Part shown: in pieces, positions 54,551 to 64,000 of the stretch | Position numbering within the stretch: the first letter of the stretch is position 1 | Layout: the number at the start of each line of letters is the position of its first letter | Source: Coix lacryma-jobi var. lacryma-jobi | Lineage: Eukaryota > Streptophyta > Magnoliopsida > Poales > Poaceae | Assembly (NCBI GenBank): GCA_009763385.1 | Contig: CM019825.1 | Coordinates: 121,211,631 to 121,275,630, forward strand | Direction: 5' to 3' | Length of the DNA: 64,000 nucleotides | The notes under the pieces: model-generated | What the model was told of the DNA's origin: nothing | Seen by the model: only the letters and a program-made list of their open reading frames with translations | Databases searched by the model: none | Made by a program: the position numbers and the translations under genes

Positions 54551-55530
54551 ATGGTTTCAGGAGGAAAGACTGTGTTGAATGTCAACAACATCCCGCCGCT
54601 CAATGGGACCAACTATCGGGTCTGGCGGGAGAAATATGAACTTGAACTTGCGCTTGGAGAGATTGATATGGCAATAACCACACCGTGTCCTATTGCACCA
54701 TAGGACCTGGTGAGGGGAGCCGATAAAACTGATGCTGATTTCCTTGCTAGGCAAAGAGATCATGCTGAAATCAGGATGAAATATGATCTCGAACACAGAC
54801 GTTGGACACTCTCCAATCGCAAGTGCTTGATGGTGGCCAAGGCCACGATTGAAGAACCCATAAGGGGGTCAATCCCAGAATGTCTCACTGCCATTGAATA
54901 CCTGGAAAGGGTTAAGAATCAGTTTACTGGGTCTGCAAAGGCCACAGCAAGCACATTGATCAAGGAATTGGTCACTATGAAATACAATGGTGGTAGCATT
55001 AGGGATCATATTGTGAAAATGAGCTCCATTCAGGCTAAGTTGACACCAATGGATGTAGTGATCAATGATCAATTCCTACTCCATTTGGTTTTTCCACTCT
55101 TTACCAAGGGAATATGAAACCTTTACTGTGAACTACAACATGCAGCCTGAAAAATGGGACATTGAAAAGCTCATTGCCATGTGCGTTCAGGAGGAAGAGC
55201 GGGTTAAGTCCTCACATGGTGACTCTGCTCACTATGTGAAGGATAATAAGAAAAGAAACTTTCGAAACAAGAACTTTAGACCACAGGGCAAGCCCCAGTG
55301 GGATAAAGGCTCTACCTCCAAGGCACAGGAAAAGGCCCCTCAGGTTCCTCAGAATCCTGAAAACCAGAATCAGAATCAGCAGGACAACCTTTATGGCAAT
55401 GCTGAGAAAGATCAGTGCAAGTTTTGCTTCAAAAGGGGGCACTACAAGAAAGATTGTCCTGACTTCATGAAATGGTTGATGAAGAAAGGTGAGAATTTGA
55501 TTACATTTATTGATGAATCCCTGTTTTTAT
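54551..55530 (+). pseudogene. Element C3 gag (one stop, one frameshift)
   Basis: ATG at 54551 opens a Copia Gag with NGTNYRVWREKYELEL near residue 21. A TAG at 54701-54703 interrupts it at codon 51, and the same frame then runs to about 55090. There a one-base shift moves coding to the frame of 55065-56021, where LPREYETFTVNYN follows. A zinc knuckle CKFCFKRGHYKKDC lies at about 55417-55458. Gag and pol then continue in one frame. The unmodified sequence cannot give full-length Gag without readthrough and shifting. Confidence 0.85.
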
Positions 55531-58500
55531 GTTATTCGAAAACCACTTGGTGGATTGATTCTGGAGCAACTGTTCATGTTGTGAATTCCTTACAGGGCTT
55601 AAGTGGGAGGACCACTCTGCAAAGAGGAGAAAGAACAATTAAAGTGGCGAATGGAGTACAAGCCGACGTTGAAGCTATGGGAAATTATTCCCTAACATTG
55701 AAGAATGGCTTTTCTCTTATTCTTTATGATGTACTTTATGTTCCTTCTTTGCGTCGAAACTTAATAAGTGTATCAAAACTCGATGATGATGGATTTGAAT
55801 GCCATTTTGGAAATGGCAAATGCGAGATATTTTTTAATAATGAAAGTGTTGGTCTTGCCTTCCGACAAGACAAGCTTTATTTATTATCCCTCGCTGAAAA
55901 TTTGAATCATGTGTGTGATGGGGATGTGAATCATGTATGTAATTTGAATGTGAATGACAACCAATCTACGAATAAGAAGCGGAAGAGAATCGATTGCAAC
56001 TCTTCGAAATTGTGGCACTGACGCTTAGGCCACATTTCGAGGGGGAGAATAGAACGTTTGGTTAATGAATCAATTCTTCCGCTTTTAGAATTTTCAGAAT
56101 TAGAACAATGCATTGATTGCATTAAAGGAAAATATGTTAAGAAAATTAAGAAAGATGCCAAACGAAGCACGGGAATCCTAGAAATAATTCACACGGACAT
56201 TTGTGGTCCGTTCCCTGTGAAAAGCGTGGATGGTTATGACTCGTTTATAACTTTCACGGACGACTATTCCCGTTATGGCTACATTTATCCAATTAAAGAA
56301 AGATCGGAAGCATTGGATAAATTTAGAATATTTAATGCTGAAGTTGAAAATCAGCATGATTTGAAGATCAAAGTAGTACGATCAGACCGTGGTGGAGAGT
56401 ACTATGGGCGACATACCCCGTATGGCCAAATCCCTGGACCTTTTGCAAGGTTTCTACAGGAAAATAGCATAGTTGCTCAGTATTCCACACCAGGGGAACC
56501 TCAGCAGAATGGAGTAGCTGAAAGAAGAAACCGTACCTTAATGGATATGGTGAGAAGCATGATAAGTTACTCTACGCTACCGATTAGTCTATGGATGGAT
56601 GCACTGAAAACCGCCATTCACATACTTAATCGAGTACCAAGTAAATCGGTGCCGAAAACACCATATGAATTATGGGCAGGAAGAAAACCCTCACTTAACC
56701 ACTTGCGTGTGTGGGGTTGTCCAGCTGAGGCAAAGGTTTTTAACCCAAACATTGGAAAGTTAGACTCTAAGACAGTCAGCTGCCACCTTATTGGTTATCC
56801 TGAAAGATCGAAAGGATATCGATTTTATTGTCCTGACAGACATACGAAATTTGTTGAAACCCGGCATGCTGTATTCTTGGAGAATGACATGATCAGGGGG
56901 AGCATGGTAGCGCGTGAAATTAACCTTCAGGAGAAGCGGGTATATGTACCCACTCCGATGGTTCAAGAACCTTTCTTTACGCTACCTGCTGTTGTTGCAC
57001 CAGCAGTCCAGGACGCTGCGGTGACAACACCTGTTGCGAGTTCTCCCGTGGTGACAATAAATGAAAATGTAGAACCTGTCCAACAGGATCCTATAGAACC
57101 GATTGTCACACACGAGGAAGAACAACAACAGCCCACTGTGGAACAAGTGCCAGAGGCCCCTAGACGGTCTCAAAGAACCAGAAGGTCAGCTATTCCAGAC
57201 GATTATGAAGTCTACGACACTGAAGAGTTTCGTATGGAAGATGACCCAAGAACTTTTGAAGAAGCCATGAGAAGCGATTACTCATCCAAGTGGTTTGAAG
57301 CCATGGAAGATGAGATGAAATCAATGAGTACCAACAAAGTTTGGGAATTAGAAAACATTCCTAAAGGAGCCAAAACGGTAGGCTGTAAATGGGTCTACAA
57401 AACCAAATATGACTCCCAAGGGAAAGTTGAAAGATTTAAAGCGCGACTTGTGGCTAAAGGTTTTACGCAACGAGAAGGGATTGATTACAATGAAACTTTT
57501 TCCCCGGTTTCATGTAAAGATTCCTTCAGAATCATCATGGCACTTGTGGCTCATTATGATTTAGAACTACATCAGATGGATGTAAAGACAACATTCCTGA
57601 ATGGGGATTTAGAAGAAAATGTTTACATGGCACAACCGAAAGGTTTTGTCGTAAATGGGAAAGAAAATATGGGATGTCGTTTGAAAAGATCAATCTATGG
57701 ATTAAAACAAGCTTCAAGGCAGTGGTACTTGAAGTTTGATAGAACGATAAAAGGTTTTGGGTTTAAGGAAAATGTCGAGGACAATTGTGTCTATATGAAA
57801 TTCAAAAATGGGAAATACATATTCTTGATCCTATATGTGGATGATATCCTACTCGCTAGTAGTGATGTTAATCTACTAAATGAAACAAAGAAATTCATGT
57901 CCTCGAATTTTGATATGAAAGACCTTGGTGAAGCTTCATTCGTCTTGGGAATTGAAATTCACCGAGATAGAAGAAAAGGGGTTTTAGGACTATCGCAGAA
58001 GGCATACATTGAAAAGGTTTTGAAGAAGTTCAGTATGCATGCGTGCAGTTCCTCACCTGCTCCCATAGTCAAGGGCGATAGATATGGGGAACATCAGTGT
58101 CCCAAGAATCAATATGAAATCGAACAAATGAAAGCGGTACCATATGCTTCGGCAGTTGGAAGTTTGCAATATGCTCAAGTGTGTACTCGCCCTGACATTG
58201 CTTTCGTTACCGGGTTACTTGGCAGATTCCAAAAGAATCCAGGAATTGAACATTGGAAATTAGTAAAGAAAGTCTTGCGTTATTTGCAAGGTACGAAAGG
58301 TCTCATGTTGACATATGAAAAAACAGATTCCCTCTATATAGAGGGATATTCAGATTCTGATTATGCGGGAGATGAAAGAAAATCCACGTCAGGATATATT
58401 TTTACTCTCACTGGAGGAGCAATATCTTGGAAAAGCTCAAAACAGACTGTGACTACATCCTCGACTGTGTATGCCGAGTTTGTAGCTTGTTATGAGGCCA

Positions 58501-58808
58501 CAGGGCAGGTGAATTGGTTAAAGAAATTCGTACCCGGATTGAAAGTGATAGAAAGAATACATGAACCACTGAGGTTGTATTGCGACAACAACCCAGCTGT
58601 GGAATATGCTCACAACAATAGGTCAAGTGGTGCTGCCAAACACATTGACATAAAGTATTATGTTGTGAAAGATAAAGTTCGGGATCATATCATAAATCTT
58701 GAGCACATACGAACTGAAAGGATGCTTGCGGATCCGCTTACCAAAGGCCTTCCACCCAGTGTCTTTAGAGGACACATAGCCGGCATGGGTTTAAGGGAGA
58801 GCCTATGA
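55531..58808 (+). CDS. Element C3 pol: protease, integrase, reverse transcriptase, RNase H
   Basis: Copia order in one frame. Protease: WWIDSGATVHV near 55550. Pre-integrase region near 56010, where a TGA (56019-56021) interrupts the frame just before RLGH. Then 917 open codons with Cys pair CIDC, catalytic Asp in HTDICGPF, Asp in RSDRGGEYY and Glu in QNGVAERRNRT. Reverse transcriptase with LHQMDVKTTFLNG and YVDDILLA. RNase H with GYSDSDYAGD, TVYAEFVA and CDNNPA, ending at a TGA (58806-58808). Apart from the single stop, integrase through RNase H is intact. Copia lineage within the family is not assigned. Confidence 0.9.
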
Positions 58809-59034
58809 TTCCCGAACAAGAAGGGCCCAGAAGGAAATGAAATTTTCATTTTAAAACAGAAAGGTGTGTCGTGGCTGTTAGTCTAACGGCACTAATGGCT
58901 GTGACGATGAGACATGCTCGATGCACTAGACTGTGATGGAATGAAATGTTTTAGAAAGATTGAAAATTTGAGATTTTGAAATGTCGAATATGATGTTGAA
59001 GAATGAATGAATGATGAGAGATCAAGGGGGAGAA
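58809..59034 (+). other. Element C3 3' internal tail with polypurine tract
   Basis: Non-coding; ends in CAAGGGGGAGA (59023-59033) one base before the 3' LTR. The stretch at 58899-58924 matches the truncated copy at 47330 upstream of the SOSEKI gene. Confidence 0.8.
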
Positions 59035-59506
59035 TGTTGGATTGTGATCTCCTCCCGTTACCAACGGCCTAACAGGCCTCTCATCCGCGCCCTGATCGGG
59101 GGCGTCCAACCTGGTGGTTGGTGGGCCCCCGTCGCCCAGCGCTATAAAGGAAAGGTGGGGGCCGGGGCACACGGTACGAGGTTCACCAGCCGCCAGTTCC
59201 CCACCGACATCCTAACCCTAGCCGATCTCGTGGGTGCGTTGCCAGCGGCGGGATTGCTCATCGACGTCCTTCACCGCCTTCTGCAACATGTCATCCTCGA
59301 CTCCGACCAACATCGCCGGCAACCAAGGGACGCCAGCGAACTCCATGGCCGGCGGGAGCTCCACTGCTACACCGATGGACTCACTCGGTCTGCGATCTCT
59401 CGCTCTCTCTCACTGTTCTAATAGATCGTATTAGGATCCGTGTTTCTCTGCCTCCTTTTTTTGTTCCCCTCTAGATCCGGCTGCTAGGGATCTTGTGTAT
59501 CTATCA
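59035..59506 (+). mobile_element. Element C3 3' LTR
   Basis: 472 bases. Differences from the 5' LTR visible by eye: a missing GGCC-type stretch near 59060, a few substitutions near 59240, one near 59478, and a shorter T run near 59458. Confidence 0.92.
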
Positions 59507-59511
59507 CTTGT

Positions 59512-59716
59512 CTTTCATAGTCTAGATTGCTAAATTAGTTGATAGGATTGGAGCTTAGAGTACAAAACTATTTTTGCGCTAGAGATCAAAACACATAACA
59601 AAATCATAGTGCACATCTAAATAGCATCTTGCATAGGTTTTGATAAGTAGGTTTTAAAGATCATTAGTTTTTGAGTTACCTAATTCACCTCTATGTTAGG
59701 TGTTACGGTCCCTTCA
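59512..59716 (+). mobile_element. Decayed LTR end (host of element C3)
   Basis: The sequence ends in AATTCACCTCTATG..GGTGTTACGGTCCCTTCA, the form of a Sirevirus or Copia LTR 3' end. C3 inserted in or beside this old LTR. The 5' part could be the bases before 52772, but I cannot define its start. Confidence 0.45.
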
Positions 59717-59844
59717 ATGAGAAAAGAAAAGGCTAACACTTTGAGCCAAATAAGAGCAATGAAAAGTGCCTCAACACAAGAGGGAGTTCTACATTAAATC
59801 TAACATCAAACAACTCCTAACCGCTACTAGAGCTGCTCATCACC

Positions 59845-60660
59845 GGACATTATATTGTGCAGGAGTGCTCGGCTCCATAAGCTTCGCTACATGACTGGTG
59901 ACATGTATTGTTAGAGTATGTCATGAACCTATTGGACCTGAGTTGGCGGTATAGCCCGTTAGTGTTAGGCTAATTAGAGATAAAAGTCACTTGCTTCGGT
60001 CAAGAAAACCTTCTTCTAAGTTAAACCTCTATATAAAAAGAGATGTATTAATTAATCAAGCAAGAATAAAAAAGAAAATATCTTCTCTCTTGCCCGACCG
60101 TGGGCAAGACCCCCAGCCGGCCTCCTTTCGCCCTCGTAGCCCCAGCGGCCACACATTTGTTGTGAACCAGCTCAGCGCTCTCTCTCTCTCTCCCTCTCTG
60201 CAGGTACCACAGCACGCCAGCTGCCGCCACTCCCTCAGCTCTCTCTCTCCCTCTCAATCCTAGCAGCCACATAACATGTATGCTGGCTGGTGTGGAGTCC
60301 ACAGAAGCGGACCTTTTTGTTGTATGTGCACTAGTTGAGTTGAGCTCCATTGGTTTAAGGGAGTTATATTACATCGTGGTTTGCCCAGTATTCCCTTGGC
60401 AAGGTGAGGAGCTACTGATGGAATCCCAATCGATAATCCATAGCCAAAACCAGAAGGAATGATTTGAGGCCATCGAATAATAGGCACAAATTGATGAATG
60501 TCAGACATTGCGTGGCCACTCGATAACGGAGCGTGTGAGGCAAGACCTTGTTAGGAGTGAGTAACGAATCACTGCTAGTAGCACTACCACCATGATTTGC
60601 ACTTGGAACACACATTTTCCCAGTTCCCACTTCCTTTTTCTCTTGACATGCTACAAACAA
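59845..60660 (-). pseudogene. Unidentified minus-strand gene fragment, interrupted by a solo LTR
   Basis: The minus-strand frame 60508-60282 encodes a proline-, tryptophan- and glycine-rich segment of protein-like composition (FVPIIRWPQIIPSGFGYGLS, later KPRCNITPLNQW). It continues in frame for four residues beyond the solo LTR (59909-60276) before meeting a stop. Upstream, 60660-60510 encodes another plausible segment (SANHGGSATSSDSLL) in a different frame. I do not recognise the protein. It may be a broken host gene or a captured exon. Confidence 0.35.
59909..60276 (+). mobile_element. Solo LTR, 368 bases
   Basis: Starts TGTTAGAGTATGTC, ends CCACATAACA, flanked by TGTAT at 59904-59908 and 60277-60281. 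It contains a TATA-like CTATATAAAAAG (about 60030) and CT-rich microsatellites (about 60178-60196, 60240-60256). The size and sequence suggest a Copia LTR. Confidence 0.88.
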
Positions 60661-61205
60661 GGTTTGCTGACTAACTCATCTGCGCTAAGCCATCCAAATA
60701 AAAGGGTTCTCAGCTTCATTGTGTCCATTTTCCTCTCATGAAATCCGACGAGTTCAAAGCACATTGTCTAAGGCATTTGCAAATCTACTGCATTTGCACC
60801 TTTCCCACTGACCTTGCAAAATTTTACGATTGGTCCAAGAAATCTTCAACCTGCATAAACAGAAGCAAAATTAGTGTTTGTGTGTTTTTTTAGGGTATAA
60901 GAGTCTAATCTTTTGCTACTTGTTAGTGCTTACAAATACCTACACTTAAATTGCTGACTCCTTTCTTCCATGTCTTGGAGATCCATGACGCTTCAAAGTT
61001 GCTTGCGCACAGCCCATGCTCCATAAACTCTCTGCTGATAACAACTGCAGGACAAGGCAAAGTTTATGGCCCTTATTAGTGAAAAAAATCATTTCCAATA
61101 CACATTCAACAAAAAAAGAAACCTGTTAACATTGTAAAACAATTGCAAACTAATATAATATATAAATCTCTGTTGGCTGAGCAACAAGAAGTTTTTGATT
61201 CATAA
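60661..61205. other. Interval without a supported gene
   Basis: About 550 bases, AT-rich in the second half. Short minus-strand coding-like pieces continue from the fragment at 60660 to about 60850, but with stops. Nothing else is recognised. Confidence 0.35.
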
Positions 61206-62132
61206 TTGTATTACATCTGCAGCCTTATGGGGCTTAGAAATGGTATTTGTTTTCAGAATGTGCAGCGGAGGATTATGGACAATCTCTATCGAAATTTTAC
61301 AAGAACTGACTCAAAAGATAAAGGCTCTCAGAGATCTAGCAAACTCTCGTGTGATAATCTTAAAATGAGGCAGTGCTCTCCACATCATGGGGGAGCATGG
61401 TGCATGGAGATACCGATATTGAAGACCTTGAGGGTGCACACGGACGAGGGTGTAGCTATTGCGCATAATGACGAGGAAAAAGTCGTGACCGACTACTTCT
61501 CAGAGCACTTGGGCTGGGTTGCACACAGAGAGAGGACCTTCGACTGGGATGCACTCAAATACGCCCCAAGAGACCTCTCAGTGCTTGAGGCACCATTCAC
61601 ATAGGACAAGATCAGGGACACTATAATCTCCATGCCGTCCGATAAGGCGCCAGGACCAGATGCATTTACAGGAGCCTTTTTCAAAACCTGCTGGGATATA
61701 ATTAAGGACGACATCACAGCGGCAATTAAACAAATGTCTTAGGCTGTGTATCCCTGTGTTAATTCGGAATGTGGTGGATGAGTCTACCTTGTGGGTTCTC
61801 AGCTAATTGGGTCATTGTCTGGTCAATTGGCCAACCGTCTGCATGCCCAGAGATTTGGGGGCATGGGAGTGCCGGACTTGGAAAGATTTGGATGAGCGCT
61901 GCGCCTCTGATGGATGTGGCAGGAGTGGACAGATGATTCCAAACCATGGTGGGAACAGAAGTACCTTGTAAGGACATTGACTGCCTCCTGTTCAACGCCT
62001 CCACCACCATCACAATCGGGAACGGCCACAAAGCCCGGTTCTAGCATGACGCCTTGCTAGAAGGTGAAGCGCCTAGATATTTGGCGCCTAACCTGTTCAA
62101 GCTGGTGCGCAGAAAAAAAAAATAGGACGGTC
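61206..62132 (+). pseudogene. LINE retrotransposon fragment, internally deleted
   Basis: Plus-strand coding pieces match the plant L1-type LINE reverse transcriptase. One is the region with YFSEHLG, LSVLEAPFT and then ISMPSDKAPGPDAFTGAFFK (about 61490-61690), which is the start of the RT domain. Then, without the RT core, comes the C-terminal zinc-knuckle-side region with GGMGVPDLERFG (about 61855) and TTITIGNGHKARF (about 62010-62040). A TAG at about 61602 and several more stops interrupt it. The missing middle includes the catalytic Y/FADD motif. The Gypsy LTR at 62133 cuts it. Confidence 0.7.
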
Positions 62133-62525
62133 TGTTGCGGCTTAGGGACCATAGTGCGTAGGAATGGGAGGGAGGCCTGGGCTTGAAACACCGGTGGCAA
62201 GAGGGCGGCGCCGTGCTCAGCGCCTGCGTTGCCGGACGATGAACAGTAGCTGAGAACGCCAAAGAGCGAGAGAGATAAACTCAATCTCTGGCCAGCCCTT
62301 TCATTAACAAATGTCTTAGGCCTTATAGGCAAGTCCACAACTAGCTAACAAACTCCTGAAATTACTCACTCAATCTAACCAATCAATGGATTTAACACTT
62401 GCTAAACTTCCTATCTCCTAGCTGTGTGACCTCGCCGTGGTGACCGCGTGCGTGGCGCTCCCGTCCCGTGCCTGTCGCGCGCCCGACATCCTAGCCACTA
62501 GTGCGTTTTCGCCGCCACCATAACA
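62133..62525 (-). mobile_element. 3' LTR of a chromodomain Gypsy element
   Basis: In minus orientation the LTR starts TGTTATGGTGG at 62525, directly after the purine tract GGGAGGGAGAGA, and ends at about 62133. The end is chosen because TG stands on the plus strand there and the LINE frame stops. It contains the usual late features (TTAATGAAAGGGCTGG, CTCTCTCGCTC). The matching duplication would be CGGTC (62128-62132) with its partner beyond the window, so this end is likely but unproven. Confidence 0.65.
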
Positions 62526-64000
62526 TCTCTCCCTCCCTCGGGAAACAGCTCGTCCTCAAGCTGGAAGGAGGGATGAGCAGCACGAAAGGCATCCACCGGC
62601 TCCCGTATAGCTTCAGAGGCTGGTAGTCCCGCCCACTGCACCAGGACCTGCAAAGCACTGCGGCGCAGGCTGGAGCACAAGACACGCTCAGGATGCTGAA
62701 GAGGGCGCCCATGTTGTAGTGGAGGGAGCGTTGGCACAGTCGTCGGAGGGGAGCCGATGAATGGCTTCAGCACGCCTCCGTGGAACACATCAAGGATACG
62801 GGCACCCTCGGGCAGCTGAAGACGGTAGGCCACCATGCCCACACGCTCGAGGACCTGGTAGGGGTCGGCATACTTGGGGCCGAGCTTCTTGCGGGCACCG
62901 GGTAACAGGGATTGAGTAGATCGATGGAGCAAGCGCAGCTAGACCCAATCCTCGACGCTGAACTCAAGAGCACGGTGGTGGGCGTCATAGCGCGGGCGGG
63001 CGTTACTGTTGCGCATAGATTGAGTGCGGACCTCCGCGAGGAACTCGTCACGGCGGCCAAGCATAGCGTCCACAGTGTCGGTGTGAGTGCTCCCTGGCTC
63101 GTATGGTAGCAAGGATGGAGGCGGACAGCCGTAGACCACTTGGAACGGAGTCGTGCGGAGGGCGGAGTAGAACAACGAGTTGTAAGAATACTCCGCCCAG
63201 GGCAACTAGTCGACCCAGTTGTGTGGGCAATCACCGGTGATGCAGCAGATGTACATGGCGATGACCTTGTTCACCGCTTCCGACTGGCATTGGGGGTGGA
63301 ACGTGGTGCTCATGCGGAGCTAAACACCGGCCAACCAGAACAGGTCGCACCAAACGTGACCCGTGAACATGGGGTCCCGGTCACTGACGATTGATTCAGG
63401 GAAGCCATGAAGACAAACGATGTCGTTGAAGAATGAGCGGGCGACGGACGCAGCCGTGTACAGGTGACCCAGCGGGATGAAGTGTGCGTACATCGAGAAC
63501 CTGTCAACCACCATGAGCAATATGCTTTTGTCATGTACCTTTAGAAGCGCCTCAACGACGTCCATCGAGATGGCCCACAACCTGGACGACACCGACAAAG
63601 GTTGAAGAAGGCCGACCGGGTAAAGTGCCTCGGTCCTGTTGCACTGGCAAGTGGAGAAGGCGCGCACGTAGTCGCAAACAAGATGCCAATCGTGCTTGAC
63701 GTAGAAATCAGCGCGCAGGCGCTGGAGCGTTTTCTGGATGCCCTCATGCCCGACCGTGTGGGCGAGGTGCAGGATATCGAGGAGCAGCGAGGACGAGCTA
63801 GGCCGGAACACTCGTCTGTTATGAAGGATGAGGCCGTCCTGGACACGCCAGGGCTCACCGCGCACGCCAGCGGCGACGGAGTCGGGCAGCACGCCCAACT
63901 CCGCAGACGCCGCTATGTCTTGGCGGACGTCGTCGAAGAGGTGGAAGGAGGGCCCAAAGATCGTTGCGAGTGCCAAGCCATCCAGGCCCAGCGCGTTCGA
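62498..64000 (-). pseudogene. Gypsy pol C-terminal part: integrase and chromodomain (three in-frame amber codons)
   Basis: It enters from the right edge. In order on the minus strand: a zinc-binding region with HTVGHEGIQKTL (first Cys of the C-X2-C pair is replaced by Phe); integrase core with Asp in AISMDVVEAL, Asp in IVSDRDPMFTG and Glu in QSEAVNKVIAMY; the C-terminal GPKYADPYQVLERVG region; and a chromodomain-like end (VQWAGLPASEAIREP) typical of chromoviruses, which guide insertion into heterochromatin (family knowledge). TAG codons at about 63312, 63210 and 62941 break one otherwise continuous frame. The final stop lies about 28 bases inside the 3' LTR. Confidence 0.85.
62526..62537 (-). 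other. Gypsy polypurine tract
   Basis: On the minus strand GGGAGGGAGAGA immediately precedes the LTR start at 62525. Confidence 0.75.

Larger units (their letters stand above)
52777..59506 (+). mobile_element. Element C3: nearly complete Ty1/Copia retrotransposon
   Basis: 6,730 bases with TG/CA ends and the duplication CTTGT (52772-52776 and 59507-59511). LTRs are 52777-53253 (477) and 59035-59506 (472) and almost identical. Primer-binding site, long leader, gag, pol in Copia order and polypurine tract are all present. Gag has one nonsense codon and one frameshift, and pol has one nonsense codon. It is the best-preserved autonomous-type element in the window. Confidence 0.93.

Overview
This window is nuclear DNA from a grass, probably a panicoid or andropogonoid grass (sugarcane, Miscanthus or sorghum type). 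That is an inference from the repeat types: large Sirevirus-like Copia LTRs, a CACTA element with TTTAGTCCCGG subterminal repeats, and a SOSEKI/DUF966 gene with a normal plant exon-intron structure. No species can be named from the sequence alone. Most of the window is transposable elements nested in one another. Terminal TG/CA ends and target-site duplications (TSDs) allow most boundaries to be set to the base.

Layout. (1) 1-21044: the 3' end of an old Sirevirus-like element (Z). Its LTR is split by a minus-strand gag-only LTR retrotransposon (H, 402-19750, TSD CTTAG). H was itself hit twice: by a solo LTR (779-2854, TSD AAAAG) inside its left LTR, and by a non-autonomous Sirevirus-like element (A, 3779-14439, TSD CTCCC) that landed inside H's polypurine tract. 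(2) 21045-22166: a short spacer with a MITE and a leucine-rich gene fragment. (3) 22167-45134: a minus-strand CACTA (En/Spm) element, TSD TAC, carrying remnants of TNP2 transposase, a Transposase_24-type protein with proline-rich linker and Ulp1 protease, plus an apparently intact small GRF zinc-finger gene. Its TNP2 gene is split by a full-length Sirevirus-type Copia element (B, 31156-42782). (4) 45135-51261: spacer, a 5'-truncated Copia 3' end (47285-47909), and the only recognisable complete host gene, a five-exon SOSEKI-family gene (48882-51218, 600 codons). (5) 51262-59716: a solo LTR 44 bases past the SOSEKI stop, a patch of nested duplications, a nearly complete Copia element (C3, 52777-59506, TSD CTTGT) and a decayed LTR end. 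(6) 59717-64000: a small solo LTR (TSD TGTAT) inside a minus-strand gene-like fragment, an internally deleted LINE, and a chromodomain-bearing Gypsy element entering from the right on the minus strand.

The elements act as layers. H is inserted in Z, and A and the solo LTR are inserted in H; B is inserted in the CACTA; the Gypsy is inserted in the LINE. The most unusual items are the following. H has a long unidentified reading frame that runs through its polypurine tract into its LTR. The A and B LTRs carry arrays of hairpins whose arms change in a paired way around a constant core. A small GRF zinc-finger gene sits intact in an otherwise broken CACTA element. Differences between LTR pairs are mostly one-base homopolymer indels, so some frameshifts described here may be sequence errors rather than decay.
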